A stretch of 64,000 nt of DNA from Selenobaculum gibii (GTDB lineage Bacteria > Bacillota > Negativicutes > ICN-92133). The stretch is from contig NZ_CP120678.1 in NCBI RefSeq assembly GCF_030273445.1, forward strand, positions 597,501 to 661,500. The letters run 5' to 3'. Made by a program: the position numbers and the translations under genes. Shown here one piece after another: positions 53,310 to 63,827 of this stretch. The notes beneath the pieces are model-generated. The model was not told the origin of the DNA, did not search any database, and saw nothing but the letters and a program-made list of their open reading frames with translations. The first letter of the stretch is position 1; each line of letters starts with the position of its first letter.

Positions 53310-56300
53310 TTGGGAGTAAAAAGAATTTATGTAGAAAAACGTCAAGGTTTTGATATACCGGCACAAGCTTTATTTGCTGACTTAGTAGAAAGTTTCAGTT
53401 TAGATAAATTAAAGCGAGTTCGTATGATTAATCGTTATGATATCGAAGGCATCAGTGATGAAGAATACGCAAAGGCTCGCAATATTGTTTTTTCTGAACC
53501 TCCAGTTGATTTAGTATATGATGAAGAATTGCCACAAATGAATAATACTCGAATATTTGCTGTAGAATATTTACCAGGTCAATATGATCAGACGGCAGAC
53601 TCTGCAGCGCAATGTGTACAATTACTAACACAAAAAGAACGCCCTGTAATTTCTACGGCTAGAGTAATTGCGCTTGTAGGTGATATTACGGATGAAGAGT
53701 TTGTGAAAATTAAGAGCTATTGCATTAATGCAATTGAAAGTCGTGAAGCATCACTTGAAAAACCACAAACTTTGAATTTGCAAGTGGAAATTCCTGCTGA
53801 TGTTAAAATATTAACTGGTTTTGTTAAGAAAAATGATGCACAGTTAAAAGCTTTTATGGAAGAGCAAGGTTTTGCGATGAGTTTTGAAGATTTGAAATTC
53901 TGTCAAAGCTATTTCCGTGATACGGAAAAGCGTGATCCTAGCATTACTGAAATTAAAGTGATTGATACTTATTGGTCCGACCATTGCCGTCATACAACTT
54001 TTATGACAAAAGTGGAAGCGGTTGAGTTCGAAGATGGGTATTTTTCTGAACCAATTAAAGAAGCTTATCGTTTATACTTAAAAGATCGCGAATTTGTTTA
54101 TGGTGATACAGATCGCGATATTACGTTGATGGACATTGCCGTAATTGGGATGAAACAATTACGTAAATTAGGAAAAATTCAAGATTTAGATATTTCAGAA
54201 GAAATTAATGCATGTAGTATTGTGGTCAATGCGGATATAGATGGGAAAAATGAAGATTGGCTGGTTATGTTTAAAAATGAAACACATAATCATCCGACGG
54301 AAATTGAACCATTTGGTGGTGCGGCGACTTGCTTAGGTGGTGCAATTCGCGATCCACTTTCTGGCCGTTCTTATGTTTATCAAGCAATGCGTGTTACAGG
54401 TTGTGCCGATCCGCGTACGACTGTTGCCGATACGATGGCAGGAAAATTGCCACAAAAGAAAATTACATTAGGTGCAGCGACTGGGTATAGTTCTTATGGT
54501 AACCAAATTGGCTTGGCGACTGGACAAGTTGCTGAAGTATATCATGAAAACTTTGTTGCAAAACGTCTTGAAGTTGGTGCAGTTATTGCTGCAGCGCCAA
54601 AATGTAACGTTGTACGTGAAGTACCAGCCGTTGGTGATGTTGTTGTTTTAGTTGGTGGAAAAACTGGACGTGATGGTTGTGGCGGTGCAACTGGTTCATC
54701 AAAAGAGCATACGGAAGAATCATTAACAAGTTGTGGTGCTGAAGTACAAAAAGGAAATGCGCCAACGGAAAGAAAAATTCAACGGTTATTTAGAAACCCA
54801 GAAGTTAGCCGAATGATTAAGCGTTGTAATGATTTTGGTGCAGGCGGAGTTGCCGTTGCAATTGGTGAGTTAACAGACGGACTTGTCATTAACCTTGATG
54901 CTGTGCCGAAAAAATATGAGGGGCTCGATGGTACTGAACTTGCGATTTCCGAGTCCCAAGAGCGTATGGCTGTCGTAATAAAAAAAGCAGATGTAGAAAG
55001 ATTTGTTCGTTACGCAGATGAAGAAAATTTAGAGGCAACGCTTGTTGCTGAAGTGACCGATAATGAACGTTTAACGATGAATTGGCGTGGAAAACCTATT
55101 GTAAGTTTAAGTCGTGATTTCTTAAATACAAATGGTGTAAAACAAGTGGTTGATGTAAAAGTAGCTGCACCGGTAGAAAAGGAAAACTACTTACGTAAGA
55201 TACCAGTTGCAGTAGAAGATCAGATGGATGATTTAGAGAAAGCATGGCTTGCCAACTTATCGCAACTAAACGTATGCGGTCAAAAAGGATTAGTGGAACG
55301 ATTTGATGCAACAATAGGTGCAAATACTGTACTGATGCCATTTGGGGGTAAATATCAAAAAACTCCTGCGGAAGGTATGGTTGCGAAACTTCCAGTTTTG
55401 GGTGGCGAAACGAATACGGCTACAGCAATGACGTTTGGTTTTGATCCATATTTATTAGAATGGAGTCCGTTCCATGGTGCAATGTATGCTGTTGTTGAGT
55501 CAGTTGCAAAAATTGTTGCTTTAGGTGGACATTATGATAGCATTCGTTTAACTTTCCAGGAATATTTTGAACGTCTTGGCAAAGAAAGTATTCGTTGGGG
55601 AAAACCATTTAGTGCGTTGTTAGGTGCGTTAAAAGCGCAACATGAATTTGCTATTCCGGCAATTGGTGGTAAAGACAGCATGTCCGGAACATTTAAAGAT
55701 ATTAATGTCCCTCCATCCTTGATTTCTTTTGCTGTCGATGTAGTAGAAGCAGATAAAGTTATTTCTCCAGAATTTAAAAAGGGAAATAGTAGAGTCGTTG
55801 TTGTTCCAGCAAAACGTGATGAGTATGATTTACCAGACTTTACGCAGCTGAAGAAAAACTTTACAAAAATCAGTCAATTAATCGCAGACGGTAAAGTATT
55901 TGCGGCGCATAGTGTACGTGTGGGTGGTATAGCTGCTGCAATCAGTAAGATGTCATTAGGTAATGAAATTGGTTTTGCTTTCAGTCGTCAGCTAGAAGCA
56001 AAAGATTTATTTATGAGTGATTATGGCTCTATTATTTTAGAAATTGCAGATTATGTAGATATTGAAGTAGATTTAGCTGGAACTAATGCTTATCTATTAG
56101 GGACGACAACAGAAAAAGCGGATATTCGTTTAAGTGGTACAATGGTATCTTTAGCAAAAGTAGAAAAAGCTTATATGGGTACGTTAGAGAAAATATTCCC
56201 AACCCAAACGAAAACAAGTGCGAAAAAAGTTCACTTTACTCCACATACTGCGGGAGGGAAAATTGCATCTCGTACAACTGTTGCTAAACCGCGTATTTTT

Positions 56301-57083
56301 ATTCCTGTATTTCCGGGAACGAATTGTGAATATGATTCAGCGAAGGCTTTTGAAAGAGTTGGCGGCATTGCCGATACGTTAGTGATTCGTAATTTAACTG
56401 CAAGTGCAGTTGAAGAATCTGTAGAAGCGATTGTAAAAGGAATTAATGAAGCGCAAATTGTAATGCTTCCAGGTGGATTTAGCGCAGGAGATGAGCCAGA
56501 CGGTTCTGGTAAATTTATTGCTGCAATGTTTAGAAATCCTCGTATAAAAGAGGCGATAACTTCATTATTAAAGCAACGTGATGGCTTGATGCTTGGTATT
56601 TGTAATGGTTTCCAAGCACTTATTAAATTAGGACTTGTGCCATATGGTGAGATTACAGATTTAACAATAGAAAGTCCAACGTTAACACATAATAATATTG
56701 GACGCCATGTATCTTGCATGGTACAAACGAAGGTCGTATCTAATTTATCTCCTTGGTTCAATAATGTCCAAGTAGGCGATATTCATACAATTGCAGTCTC
56801 ACATGGCGAAGGTCGTTTTGCTGCGGATGCGGAAGTTGTTGCTAAACTTCGTGTGAAAGGGCAAATTGCAACGCAATATGTTGATTATGCAGGTGCTCCA
56901 AGTATGAATATTCCATTTAATCCGAATGGTTCAATAGAGGCAATTGAAGGGATTACAAGCCCTGATGGACGTGTATTAGGTAAAATGGGGCATTCGGAGC
57001 GTATCGGTACATCAGTTTGTATGAACGTTCCAGGAACGAAAGATCAGCAGTTATTTGCAGCCGGCGTTCGTTACTACAAATAA
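53310..57083 (+). CDS. purL: Phosphoribosylformylglycinamidine synthase, single chain
   Basis: The 1257-residue enzyme performs the fourth step of purine synthesis. It includes the N-terminal PurS-like part, two synthetase halves (WSDHCRHTTF near 220, FKNETHNHPTEIEPFGGAATCLGG near 325, GGKDSMSGTF near 785), and a fused glutaminase (VFPGTNCEYDSAKAF, GGFSAGDEPDGSGKF, GICNGFQALIKLGL with the catalytic Cys, and a late HGEGRF His). Start is TTG 53310 behind gagggaggtctgaca. No other pur genes are near and no purine riboswitch is evident. Confidence 0.97.
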   Translation: MGVKRIYVEKRQGFDIPAQALFADLVESFSLDKLKRVRMINRYDIEGISDEEYAKARNIVFSEPPVDLVYDEELPQMNNTRIFAVEYLPGQYDQTADSAAQCVQLLTQKERPVISTARVIALVGDITDEEFVKIKSYCINAIESREASLEKPQTLNLQVEIPADVKILTGFVKKNDAQLKAFMEEQGFAMSFEDLKFCQSYFRDTEKRDPSITEIKVIDTYWSDHCRHTTFMTKVEAVEFEDGYFSEPIKEAYRLYLKDREFVYGDTDRDITLMDIAVIGMKQLRKLGKIQDLDISEEINACSIVVNADIDGKNEDWLVMFKNETHNHPTEIEPFGGAATCLGGAIRDPLSGRSYVYQAMRVTGCADPRTTVADTMAGKLPQKKITLGAATGYSSYGNQIGLATGQVAEVYHENFVAKRLEVGAVIAAAPKCNVVREVPAVGDVVVLVGGKTGRDGCGGATGSSKEHTEESLTSCGAEVQKGNAPTERKIQRLFRNPEVSRMIKRCNDFGAGGVAVAIGELTDGLVINLDAVPKKYEGLDGTELAISESQERMAVVIKKADVERFVRYADEENLEATLVAEVTDNERLTMNWRGKPIVSLSRDFLNTNGVKQVVDVKVAAPVEKENYLRKIPVAVEDQMDDLEKAWLANLSQLNVCGQKGLVERFDATIGANTVLMPFGGKYQKTPAEGMVAKLPVLGGETNTATAMTFGFDPYLLEWSPFHGAMYAVVESVAKIVALGGHYDSIRLTFQEYFERLGKESIRWGKPFSALLGALKAQHEFAIPAIGGKDSMSGTFKDINVPPSLISFAVDVVEADKVISPEFKKGNSRVVVVPAKRDEYDLPDFTQLKKNFTKISQLIADGKVFAAHSVRVGGIAAAISKMSLGNEIGFAFSRQLEAKDLFMSDYGSIILEIADYVDIEVDLAGTNAYLLGTTTEKADIRLSGTMVSLAKVEKAYMGTLEKIFPTQTKTSAKKVHFTPHTAGGKIASRTTVAKPRIFIPVFPGTNCEYDSAKAFERVGGIADTLVIRNLTASAVEESVEAIVKGINEAQIVMLPGGFSAGDEPDGSGKFIAAMFRNPRIKEAITSLLKQRDGLMLGICNGFQALIKLGLVPYGEITDLTIESPTLTHNNIGRHVSCMVQTKVVSNLSPWFNNVQVGDIHTIAVSHGEGRFAADAEVVAKLRVKGQIATQYVDYAGAPSMNIPFNPNGSIEAIEGITSPDGRVLGKMGHSERIGTSVCMNVPGTKDQQLFAAGVRYYK

Positions 57084-57095
57084 AAAATGTATTTT

Positions 57096-57145
57096 TGAAT
57101 AGTTTTAAGATGTATTTCACATCTTAAAACTATTCTTTTTTTCTT
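57096..57145 (+). terminator. Terminator of purL
   Basis: gaatagttttaagatgt pairs with acatcttaaaactattc around an atttc loop, followed by a T run. Confidence 0.93.
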
Positions 57146-57223
57146 AATCAATTACTAATCCGATTGATTTAATAAGAATTAGTTGTATAAAAAGTCTTAG
57201 ATTGTTATAATAAGAAACGAGGA

Positions 57224-58159
57224 GTGATTATTATTAAATTTAAATTATTAGAACAAACAGATAAAGCGATTTTTGATTCGTTTTTTCACGATAGATATTA
57301 TGAAAATTCACATTGTAATTTTACGAATTTATTTATGTGGCGCAATCCTTATCAAATTGCATGGGCAGTAAAAGATGAAGTTCTTTATTTAAAAGGAAGT
57401 TGGCAAGGTAAAGAATTTGCAATGCAACCTTTTGGCCCTAAAGAAAAAATGCCCAAAGCAATTGGTTTTTGGCTGAACTATTTTAAAGAGAAAAATACGG
57501 ATTTTATTATGTCGGGGCTGGAAAAAAGTATGGTAGAAGAAATGGACAAGCATTATCCGAAACGATTTCATATTAGTGAAGATAGAGATAACTTTGATTA
57601 TGTTTATGAGACAGCAGCTTTAATTTCTTTGTCAGGACGAAAATATCATAGTAAAAAGAATCACCTAAATAGTTTTAAGAAAACTTATCCTGAGGCCATT
57701 TATCAACCGATTACAAGTGAAATTAGTTTGCGATGTAAGCTGAGTATCAATACGTGGTATAAACAACATGGAACTTTTGATGATCCGATATTAACAGAAG
57801 AAAGAAAAGCCATTATTGAGGTTTTGAATAATTTTGAGTACTTGAATCTAAAAGGTGGTGCAATTTTTATTGGTGAAAGAGTTGTGGCATTTACTTTCGG
57901 CGAGCAATTAAATGAAAATACTGCAGTTATCCATGTAGAAAAAGCTGATCCAGAAATTCGTGGCGCATATACAGCGATTAACCAAGCTTTTTGTCAGCGG
58001 GAATGGGCTCATTTACAATATGTAAATAGAGAAGAGGATATGGGAATCGAAGGACTTAGAAAAGCAAAACTAAGTTATAAGCCGGTAAAAATGGTTGAAA
58101 AATTTGTTGCAGTTTTAAAAGATGATTTAAATCCAATTGATCCAAATCTGTCTATTTAA
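57224..58159 (+). CDS. DUF2156-domain protein (GNAT-like, phosphatidylglycerol lysyltransferase C-terminal type)
   Basis: The 311-residue protein reads as DUF2156: CNFTNLFMWRNPYQIAW, YSGRKYHSKKNHLNSFKKTYP and YVNREEDMGIEGLRKAKLSYKPVKMVEK, the last being typical of the family. It is a tandem-GNAT fold related to the aminoacyl-transfer domain of MprF, here without membrane helices. The substrate is unknown. Start codon is unclear: GTG 57224 overlaps the gaggag RBS; ATT 57233 has better spacing. Confidence 0.88.
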   Translation: MIIIKFKLLEQTDKAIFDSFFHDRYYENSHCNFTNLFMWRNPYQIAWAVKDEVLYLKGSWQGKEFAMQPFGPKEKMPKAIGFWLNYFKEKNTDFIMSGLEKSMVEEMDKHYPKRFHISEDRDNFDYVYETAALISLSGRKYHSKKNHLNSFKKTYPEAIYQPITSEISLRCKLSINTWYKQHGTFDDPILTEERKAIIEVLNNFEYLNLKGGAIFIGERVVAFTFGEQLNENTAVIHVEKADPEIRGAYTAINQAFCQREWAHLQYVNREEDMGIEGLRKAKLSYKPVKMVEKFVAVLKDDLNPIDPNLSI

Positions 58160-58204
58160 AAATAAATCTTGGAAAGTGTATTATTTTTTTTTTAAAGCAT
58201 ATAC

Positions 58205-58290
58205 TAGGAGTGAGAAAGCAAGCGATTACTTTCTCATGTGGAGGCACCGTCAGTTTAGCAATAAACTGGCGGTGCTACGGTTTTTTTATA
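58205..58290 (+). terminator. Two-hairpin structured end, terminator or small RNA
   Basis: tgagaaag (58211-58218) pairs with ctttctca (58229-58236). Then gcaccgtcagttta (58244-58257) pairs with taaactggcggtgc (58262-58275). An alternative pairing, accgt (58246-58250) with acggt (58277-58281), sits directly before a T run. This probably terminates the DUF2156 transcript; the competing pairings would also suit a switch. Confidence 0.6.
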
Positions 58291-58442
58291 GAGGAAAAAG
58301 GAAGTTTATTGTTTAATAAACTTTTTTAGTTTGTAAATATAACCAATGAAAGAACTTAAATTGTGGCTTGAAAAATTTTTATTTAAAGATTATAATGTAG
58401 ACTTTGTATGGATAATTATTTTCAATTTACATACTTTTGTTG

Positions 58443-58471
58443 TTGGCAATGGTGATGCATTACGCTATAAT
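58443..58471 (+). promoter_or_regulatory. Promoter of the DUF1934-argS unit
   Basis: TTGGCA, 17-bp spacer and TATAAT, 29 bp before the start codon of the DUF1934 gene. Confidence 0.75.
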
Positions 58472-58499
58472 ATTCTATAGTATTATAGAGGAGATTTTG

Positions 58500-58943
58500 A
58501 TGAATAAGGTAGTAGTTACAGTTATTGGAATACAAAAAGATGCTATGGGGGAAGAAAATCGTATAGAATTCGTTACTACAGGTACACATTACTTTAAGAA
58601 CGGAATTCATTATGTACTTTATGAAGATAGTGAAGTAAGTGGAATGGAAGGGACTTCGAATCTGTTAAAAATTTCCGATCATCATGTTACTTTAGTAAGA
58701 AAAGGTGCTGTATCACAAGAACAGCATTTTGAATTGGCAAAAAAGAGTTCAAGTGTTTATCGTACTCCCTATGGTAAACTTACCTTAACGGTATTGACAA
58801 ATAAATTAGATATTTGTTATGGTTCAATTTCTGGAAATATCGATATTGTTTATGAGTTATCGATTGATGGACATTGGCAGAGTGAAAACCAACTTCAAAT
58901 CAGTGTCTGTGCAGATGCTGAAACTTATAGTCATATGAATTGA
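58500..58943 (+). CDS. DUF1934 (YwiB-like) beta-barrel protein
   Basis: The 147-residue protein is of the YwiB/DUF1934 family: VVVTVIGIQKDAMGEENRIEFVTTG, YYVLYEDSE-type HYVLYEDSEVSGMEGT, and FELAKKSSSVYRTPYGKLTL. A lipocalin-like barrel is expected; the function is unknown. The gene precedes argS in many Bacillota, as here. ATG 58500 follows gaggagatttt; the longer TTG frame begins within the promoter. Confidence 0.9.
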   Translation: MNKVVVTVIGIQKDAMGEENRIEFVTTGTHYFKNGIHYVLYEDSEVSGMEGTSNLLKISDHHVTLVRKGAVSQEQHFELAKKSSSVYRTPYGKLTLTVLTNKLDICYGSISGNIDIVYELSIDGHWQSENQLQISVCADAETYSHMN

Positions 58944-58966
58944 GTTTTACAGGAGGACGTTATATT

Positions 58967-60625
58967 TTGGATATTAAAGAAATTCTAATTGATGCAATTT
59001 GTCGCGCCGCACAGCAATCTATTGTTGATGGGGCGTTTCATGCTGAGAAATTACCTCAGATTATCTTAGAAGTACCACCGCAAAAAGAATTTGGTGATTA
59101 TGCCACAAACTTTGCATTACAAGCAGCGCGTGCAGCGAAAACGAATCCGAGAACAATTGCCGAAGCGATTGTTCAGCGTTTAAGTGAAAGCTGGTTAGAA
59201 AAAGCGGAAATTGCTGGACCAGGCTTTATTAATTTTTATCTAAAATCGGATATAATCTATGACCGTTTAGCGGCTATTATTGAAAAAGGTGAAACCTATG
59301 GTGATTTAGCAGCGAGAAATGATGGAAAAATTCAGGTTGAATATGTAAGTGCAAATCCGACGGGGCCATTACATGTTGGACATGGACGCGGGGCAGCCAT
59401 GGGGAGTGCTTTAGTAAACTTACTTAGAGCTGCTGGTTATCATGTAGCAAGTGAGTACTATATTAATGATGCTGGAAATCAAATTGATAATTTAGCAGCA
59501 TCAGTGAATGCAAGATATTTAGAATTGCTAGGTCAAACGGTTGATTTCCCGGAAAATGGATATCATGGTCATGACATTATTGATACTGCAAAACGCATTA
59601 TCGATGGACATCAAGACGAATACTTAGCAATGAGTGCTGAAGAACGGTTAACAATTTTTAAAGAGTTAGCATTAAAAGAAAAATTAGCGGCGCTGAAGGA
59701 AGATTTAGCAGCATTCAATGTACATTTTGATCAGTGGTTTAGTGAACGCAGTTTACATCAAGCAGATGCAATTCATGAAACTTGTGAGTTTCTTAAAGGA
59801 AACGGGAATATTTATGAAAAAGATGGTGCATTATGGCTGAAATCAACAGCTTATGGTGATGATAAAGATCGTGTAGTTATTCGTGATAATGGCGTACCTA
59901 CGTATTTAGCAGCGGATATTGCTTATCATCGTGATAAGTTAGAACGTGGTTTTGATACATTAATTAATATTTGGGGCGCAGATCATCATGGCTATATTTG
60001 TCGGGTTAGAGCTGCCATTGAAGCTATGGGGTATAAAGGGGATGCGCTTGAGGTTCTAATTTTGCAGATGGTTAGCTTGTATCGTGATGGTGCGTTAGTA
60101 AAAATGTCAAAACGCACTGGACAAAGTGTAACTTTAGCAGAATTAATCGAGGAAGTTGGAACAGATGCAGCAAGATTCTTCTTTATTATGCGTTCTATTG
60201 ATAGCCAATTAGATTTTGATTTAGATTTAGCTAAGTCTAAATCTAATGAAAATCCAGTTTATTATATTCAATACGCATATGCCCGCATTTGTAGTATATT
60301 TAGACAAGCCGAAGAAAATGGATTAGCATTTACTAGTCAAGCAAAATTAAATCTGCTTACCACTGAATCTGAAATTGATTTAATTAAAAAGATGGCAGAT
60401 TATGAAGAAGAAATTGCTTTTGCCGCAAAAGATCGTGCGCCCCATCGCATTGCAAGATATGTGCATGAATTAGCAGGGGATTTTCATAGTTTTTATAATC
60501 AATGCCGTATTATGGGTGTTGAAAAAGATTTGGCTGAGGCTAGACTTAGTTTAGTGAAAGCTGTACAAAATACGATTCGTCATGCATTAAATATTTTAGG
60601 CGTTAGTGCACCGGAAAAAATGTAG
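58967..60625 (+). CDS. argS: Arginyl-tRNA synthetase
   Basis: About 552 residues with an N-terminal additional domain, HIGH motif in SANPTGPLHVGHGRG (about 121-135), YYINDAGNQIDNL, and KMSKRTGQSVTL (about 375-386). The anticodon-binding DALR domain ends the protein. Start is TTG 58967 behind acaggagga, 23 bp after the DUF1934 stop, so the two are co-translated. No T-box is present. Confidence 0.96.
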   Translation: MDIKEILIDAICRAAQQSIVDGAFHAEKLPQIILEVPPQKEFGDYATNFALQAARAAKTNPRTIAEAIVQRLSESWLEKAEIAGPGFINFYLKSDIIYDRLAAIIEKGETYGDLAARNDGKIQVEYVSANPTGPLHVGHGRGAAMGSALVNLLRAAGYHVASEYYINDAGNQIDNLAASVNARYLELLGQTVDFPENGYHGHDIIDTAKRIIDGHQDEYLAMSAEERLTIFKELALKEKLAALKEDLAAFNVHFDQWFSERSLHQADAIHETCEFLKGNGNIYEKDGALWLKSTAYGDDKDRVVIRDNGVPTYLAADIAYHRDKLERGFDTLINIWGADHHGYICRVRAAIEAMGYKGDALEVLILQMVSLYRDGALVKMSKRTGQSVTLAELIEEVGTDAARFFFIMRSIDSQLDFDLDLAKSKSNENPVYYIQYAYARICSIFRQAEENGLAFTSQAKLNLLTTESEIDLIKKMADYEEEIAFAAKDRAPHRIARYVHELAGDFHSFYNQCRIMGVEKDLAEARLSLVKAVQNTIRHALNILGVSAPEKM

Positions 60626-60674
60626 AAAATTAATTTGTGAAATGTTCGTTTAAATATGAGGGGAGTTTTTTGTT

Positions 60675-61022
60675 TTGGATATGACAAAAATGGCAGAAGT
60701 AGATATTGCTTATCAAATTTTAAGTGCAGCAGGGCAGCCAATTTATTTTAAAGATTTAATTATGGAAATCATTGATAAAAAACAAAAACCAGTGCAATCA
60801 TTATCTCTAGCTATTTCTGAGGTATACACACTAATTAATATGGATAGCAGATTTCATCATGTAGGAAAAGGAATGTGGGGTTTAGCTGAGCTTACACCAC
60901 AAGAGGTGAAACGTTCTAGTAGCTCCAGTTCGAGTACAAAATCGAATACAAAACGCAGAGAAAAACTTCTTGAAGAGATTCAAGATTTAGATCCAGTTTC
61001 CAAAAAGCGTGATGAAGAGTAA
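60675..61022 (+). CDS. rpoE: RNA polymerase delta subunit (HARE-HTH domain)
   Basis: The 115-residue protein has a HARE-HTH domain (about 5-75: MAEVDIAYQILSAAGQPIYFKDLIM, RFHHVGKGMWGLAEL). In Bacillus subtilis RpoE the tail is a long acidic run; here it is short, Ser/Lys/Arg-rich then mixed (SSSSSSSTKSNTKRREKLLE...KKRDEE). It should help recycle RNA polymerase, but nucleic-acid displacement by a polyanionic tail is doubtful. Start is TTG 60675 behind gagggga. It sits before pyrG, as in other Bacillota. Confidence 0.9.
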   Translation: MDMTKMAEVDIAYQILSAAGQPIYFKDLIMEIIDKKQKPVQSLSLAISEVYTLINMDSRFHHVGKGMWGLAELTPQEVKRSSSSSSSTKSNTKRREKLLEEIQDLDPVSKKRDEE

Positions 61023-61026
61023 CGCT

Positions 61027-61056
61027 TGACAGCAGATATAAATACAGGATACAATT
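61027..61056 (+). promoter_or_regulatory. Promoter of pyrG
   Basis: TTGACA, 18-bp spacer and TACAAT immediately after the rpoE stop. The transcript leader would be about 90 nt. The initial GGGC needed for Bacillus-type reiterative control is not seen. Confidence 0.7.
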
Positions 61057-61120
61057 GTTGGCGTATTTTTAGGTCAATATAAAAATGAATATAGATTCAT
61101 TTAAGATTTTTATAGAATAA

Positions 61121-62755
<1,635 letters not shown>

Positions 62756-62826
62756 TGGTCTTAATTAAAATTTTAAGATTAAAGGTCATGATAACATTGC
62801 ATGGTATCTATGGGCACAATAACAGA

Positions 62827-62857
62827 AACTGTTGGTTATCCAACAGTTTTCTTTTTA
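62827..62857 (+). terminator. Terminator between pyrG and sppA
   Basis: aactgttgg and ccaacagtt pair around a ttat loop, followed by ttctttttaagg, which also supplies the sppA RBS. Confidence 0.85.
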
Positions 62858-62867
62858 AGGAGAATAG

Positions 62868-63818
62868 ATGATGAATAAGAAAAAAACTATGTTAATTATT
62901 GCTTTAGTTATTCTTTTTTCCGTTGTTTTGTTAAACTTAAGTGGTAAAAAATCTGAAGATAATACAAATGGTGATTCAAGAGGAAGTAAAGAACAAATTG
63001 CTGTCATTTATGTTGATGGTGTCATTAAGAGTGAACGAAATACAGCCAACGTATTTTCAGAGGACGGTGGTAGTGAAGGGTTAATCAAACAGCTCCATAA
63101 AGCTAGTGATGATCCTTCGATTAAAGCAATTATTCTTAGAATTAATAGCCCTGGTGGTGCGGTTACGGCTACACAAGAAGTAGGAGATGAAATTAAGAAA
63201 ATTAGAGCAAAAGGAAAATTGGTTGTTACTTCTATGGGTGATATTGCTGCCTCAGGTGGTTATTGGTTAGCCGCTTGTACAGATAAAATTTATGCAAATT
63301 CGACAACGCTTACAGGCAGTATAGGCGTTTATATTTCCTATTCTAATTGGGAAGAACTTTATCAAAAAATTGGTATTAAGTCAGATAAAATTAAAAGTGG
63401 TGAGCATAAGGATATCTTAGCAAATGATCGTCCAATGACACCTGAGGAGCGACAGTTAATTCAAAATATTGTAGACGAAAATTATAATGAATTTGTGAGG
63501 GTTGTTGCTGAAGGGCGTAAGCTGGATATAGAGAAAGTAAAATCCTTGGCCGATGGCAGAATTTATAGTGGAAAACAGGCAAAAGAACTTGGGTTAGTGG
63601 ATGAGTTAGGTAATCTTTATGATGTAATAGATAAAACGGCAAAAGAAGTCGGCATTCAAGGAAAAGTTAAAATTAAAGAATATGGAAATAATAATCCTTT
63701 CTCTGCACTTTTAGAAAGCAATAGCAAGGCAAATTTATTGGAACTTTTTCTTTCTCAGACAAAAGCAGAAAATGAAGTAAAATCAATTGTGCCGATGGCT
63801 ATACCGGCAAGAGGATAG
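62868..63818 (+). CDS. sppA: Signal peptide peptidase SppA (short, 36K type)
   Basis: The 316-residue membrane-anchored serine protease has an N-terminal helix (about 7-25) and an outside protease domain. LRINSPGGAVTATQEVGDEI and MGDIAASGGYWLAA (about 123-136) hold the catalytic Ser; SIGVYISYSNWEELYQKIGIKSDKIKSGEHKDI holds the Lys (near 185-190). It degrades leftover signal peptides. RBS aaggag is followed by ATG 62868 or 62871. The next gene starts 10 bp after, so they are coupled. Confidence 0.93.
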   Translation: MMNKKKTMLIIALVILFSVVLLNLSGKKSEDNTNGDSRGSKEQIAVIYVDGVIKSERNTANVFSEDGGSEGLIKQLHKASDDPSIKAIILRINSPGGAVTATQEVGDEIKKIRAKGKLVVTSMGDIAASGGYWLAACTDKIYANSTTLTGSIGVYISYSNWEELYQKIGIKSDKIKSGEHKDILANDRPMTPEERQLIQNIVDENYNEFVRVVAEGRKLDIEKVKSLADGRIYSGKQAKELGLVDELGNLYDVIDKTAKEVGIQGKVKIKEYGNNNPFSALLESNSKANLLELFLSQTKAENEVKSIVPMAIPARG

Positions 63819-63827
63819 GTGAGTAAC

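Noticed and set aside
54583-56761. Minus-strand ORFs inside purL
   Set aside because: Shadow frames of a well-conserved gene; no RBS and no recognisable domains.
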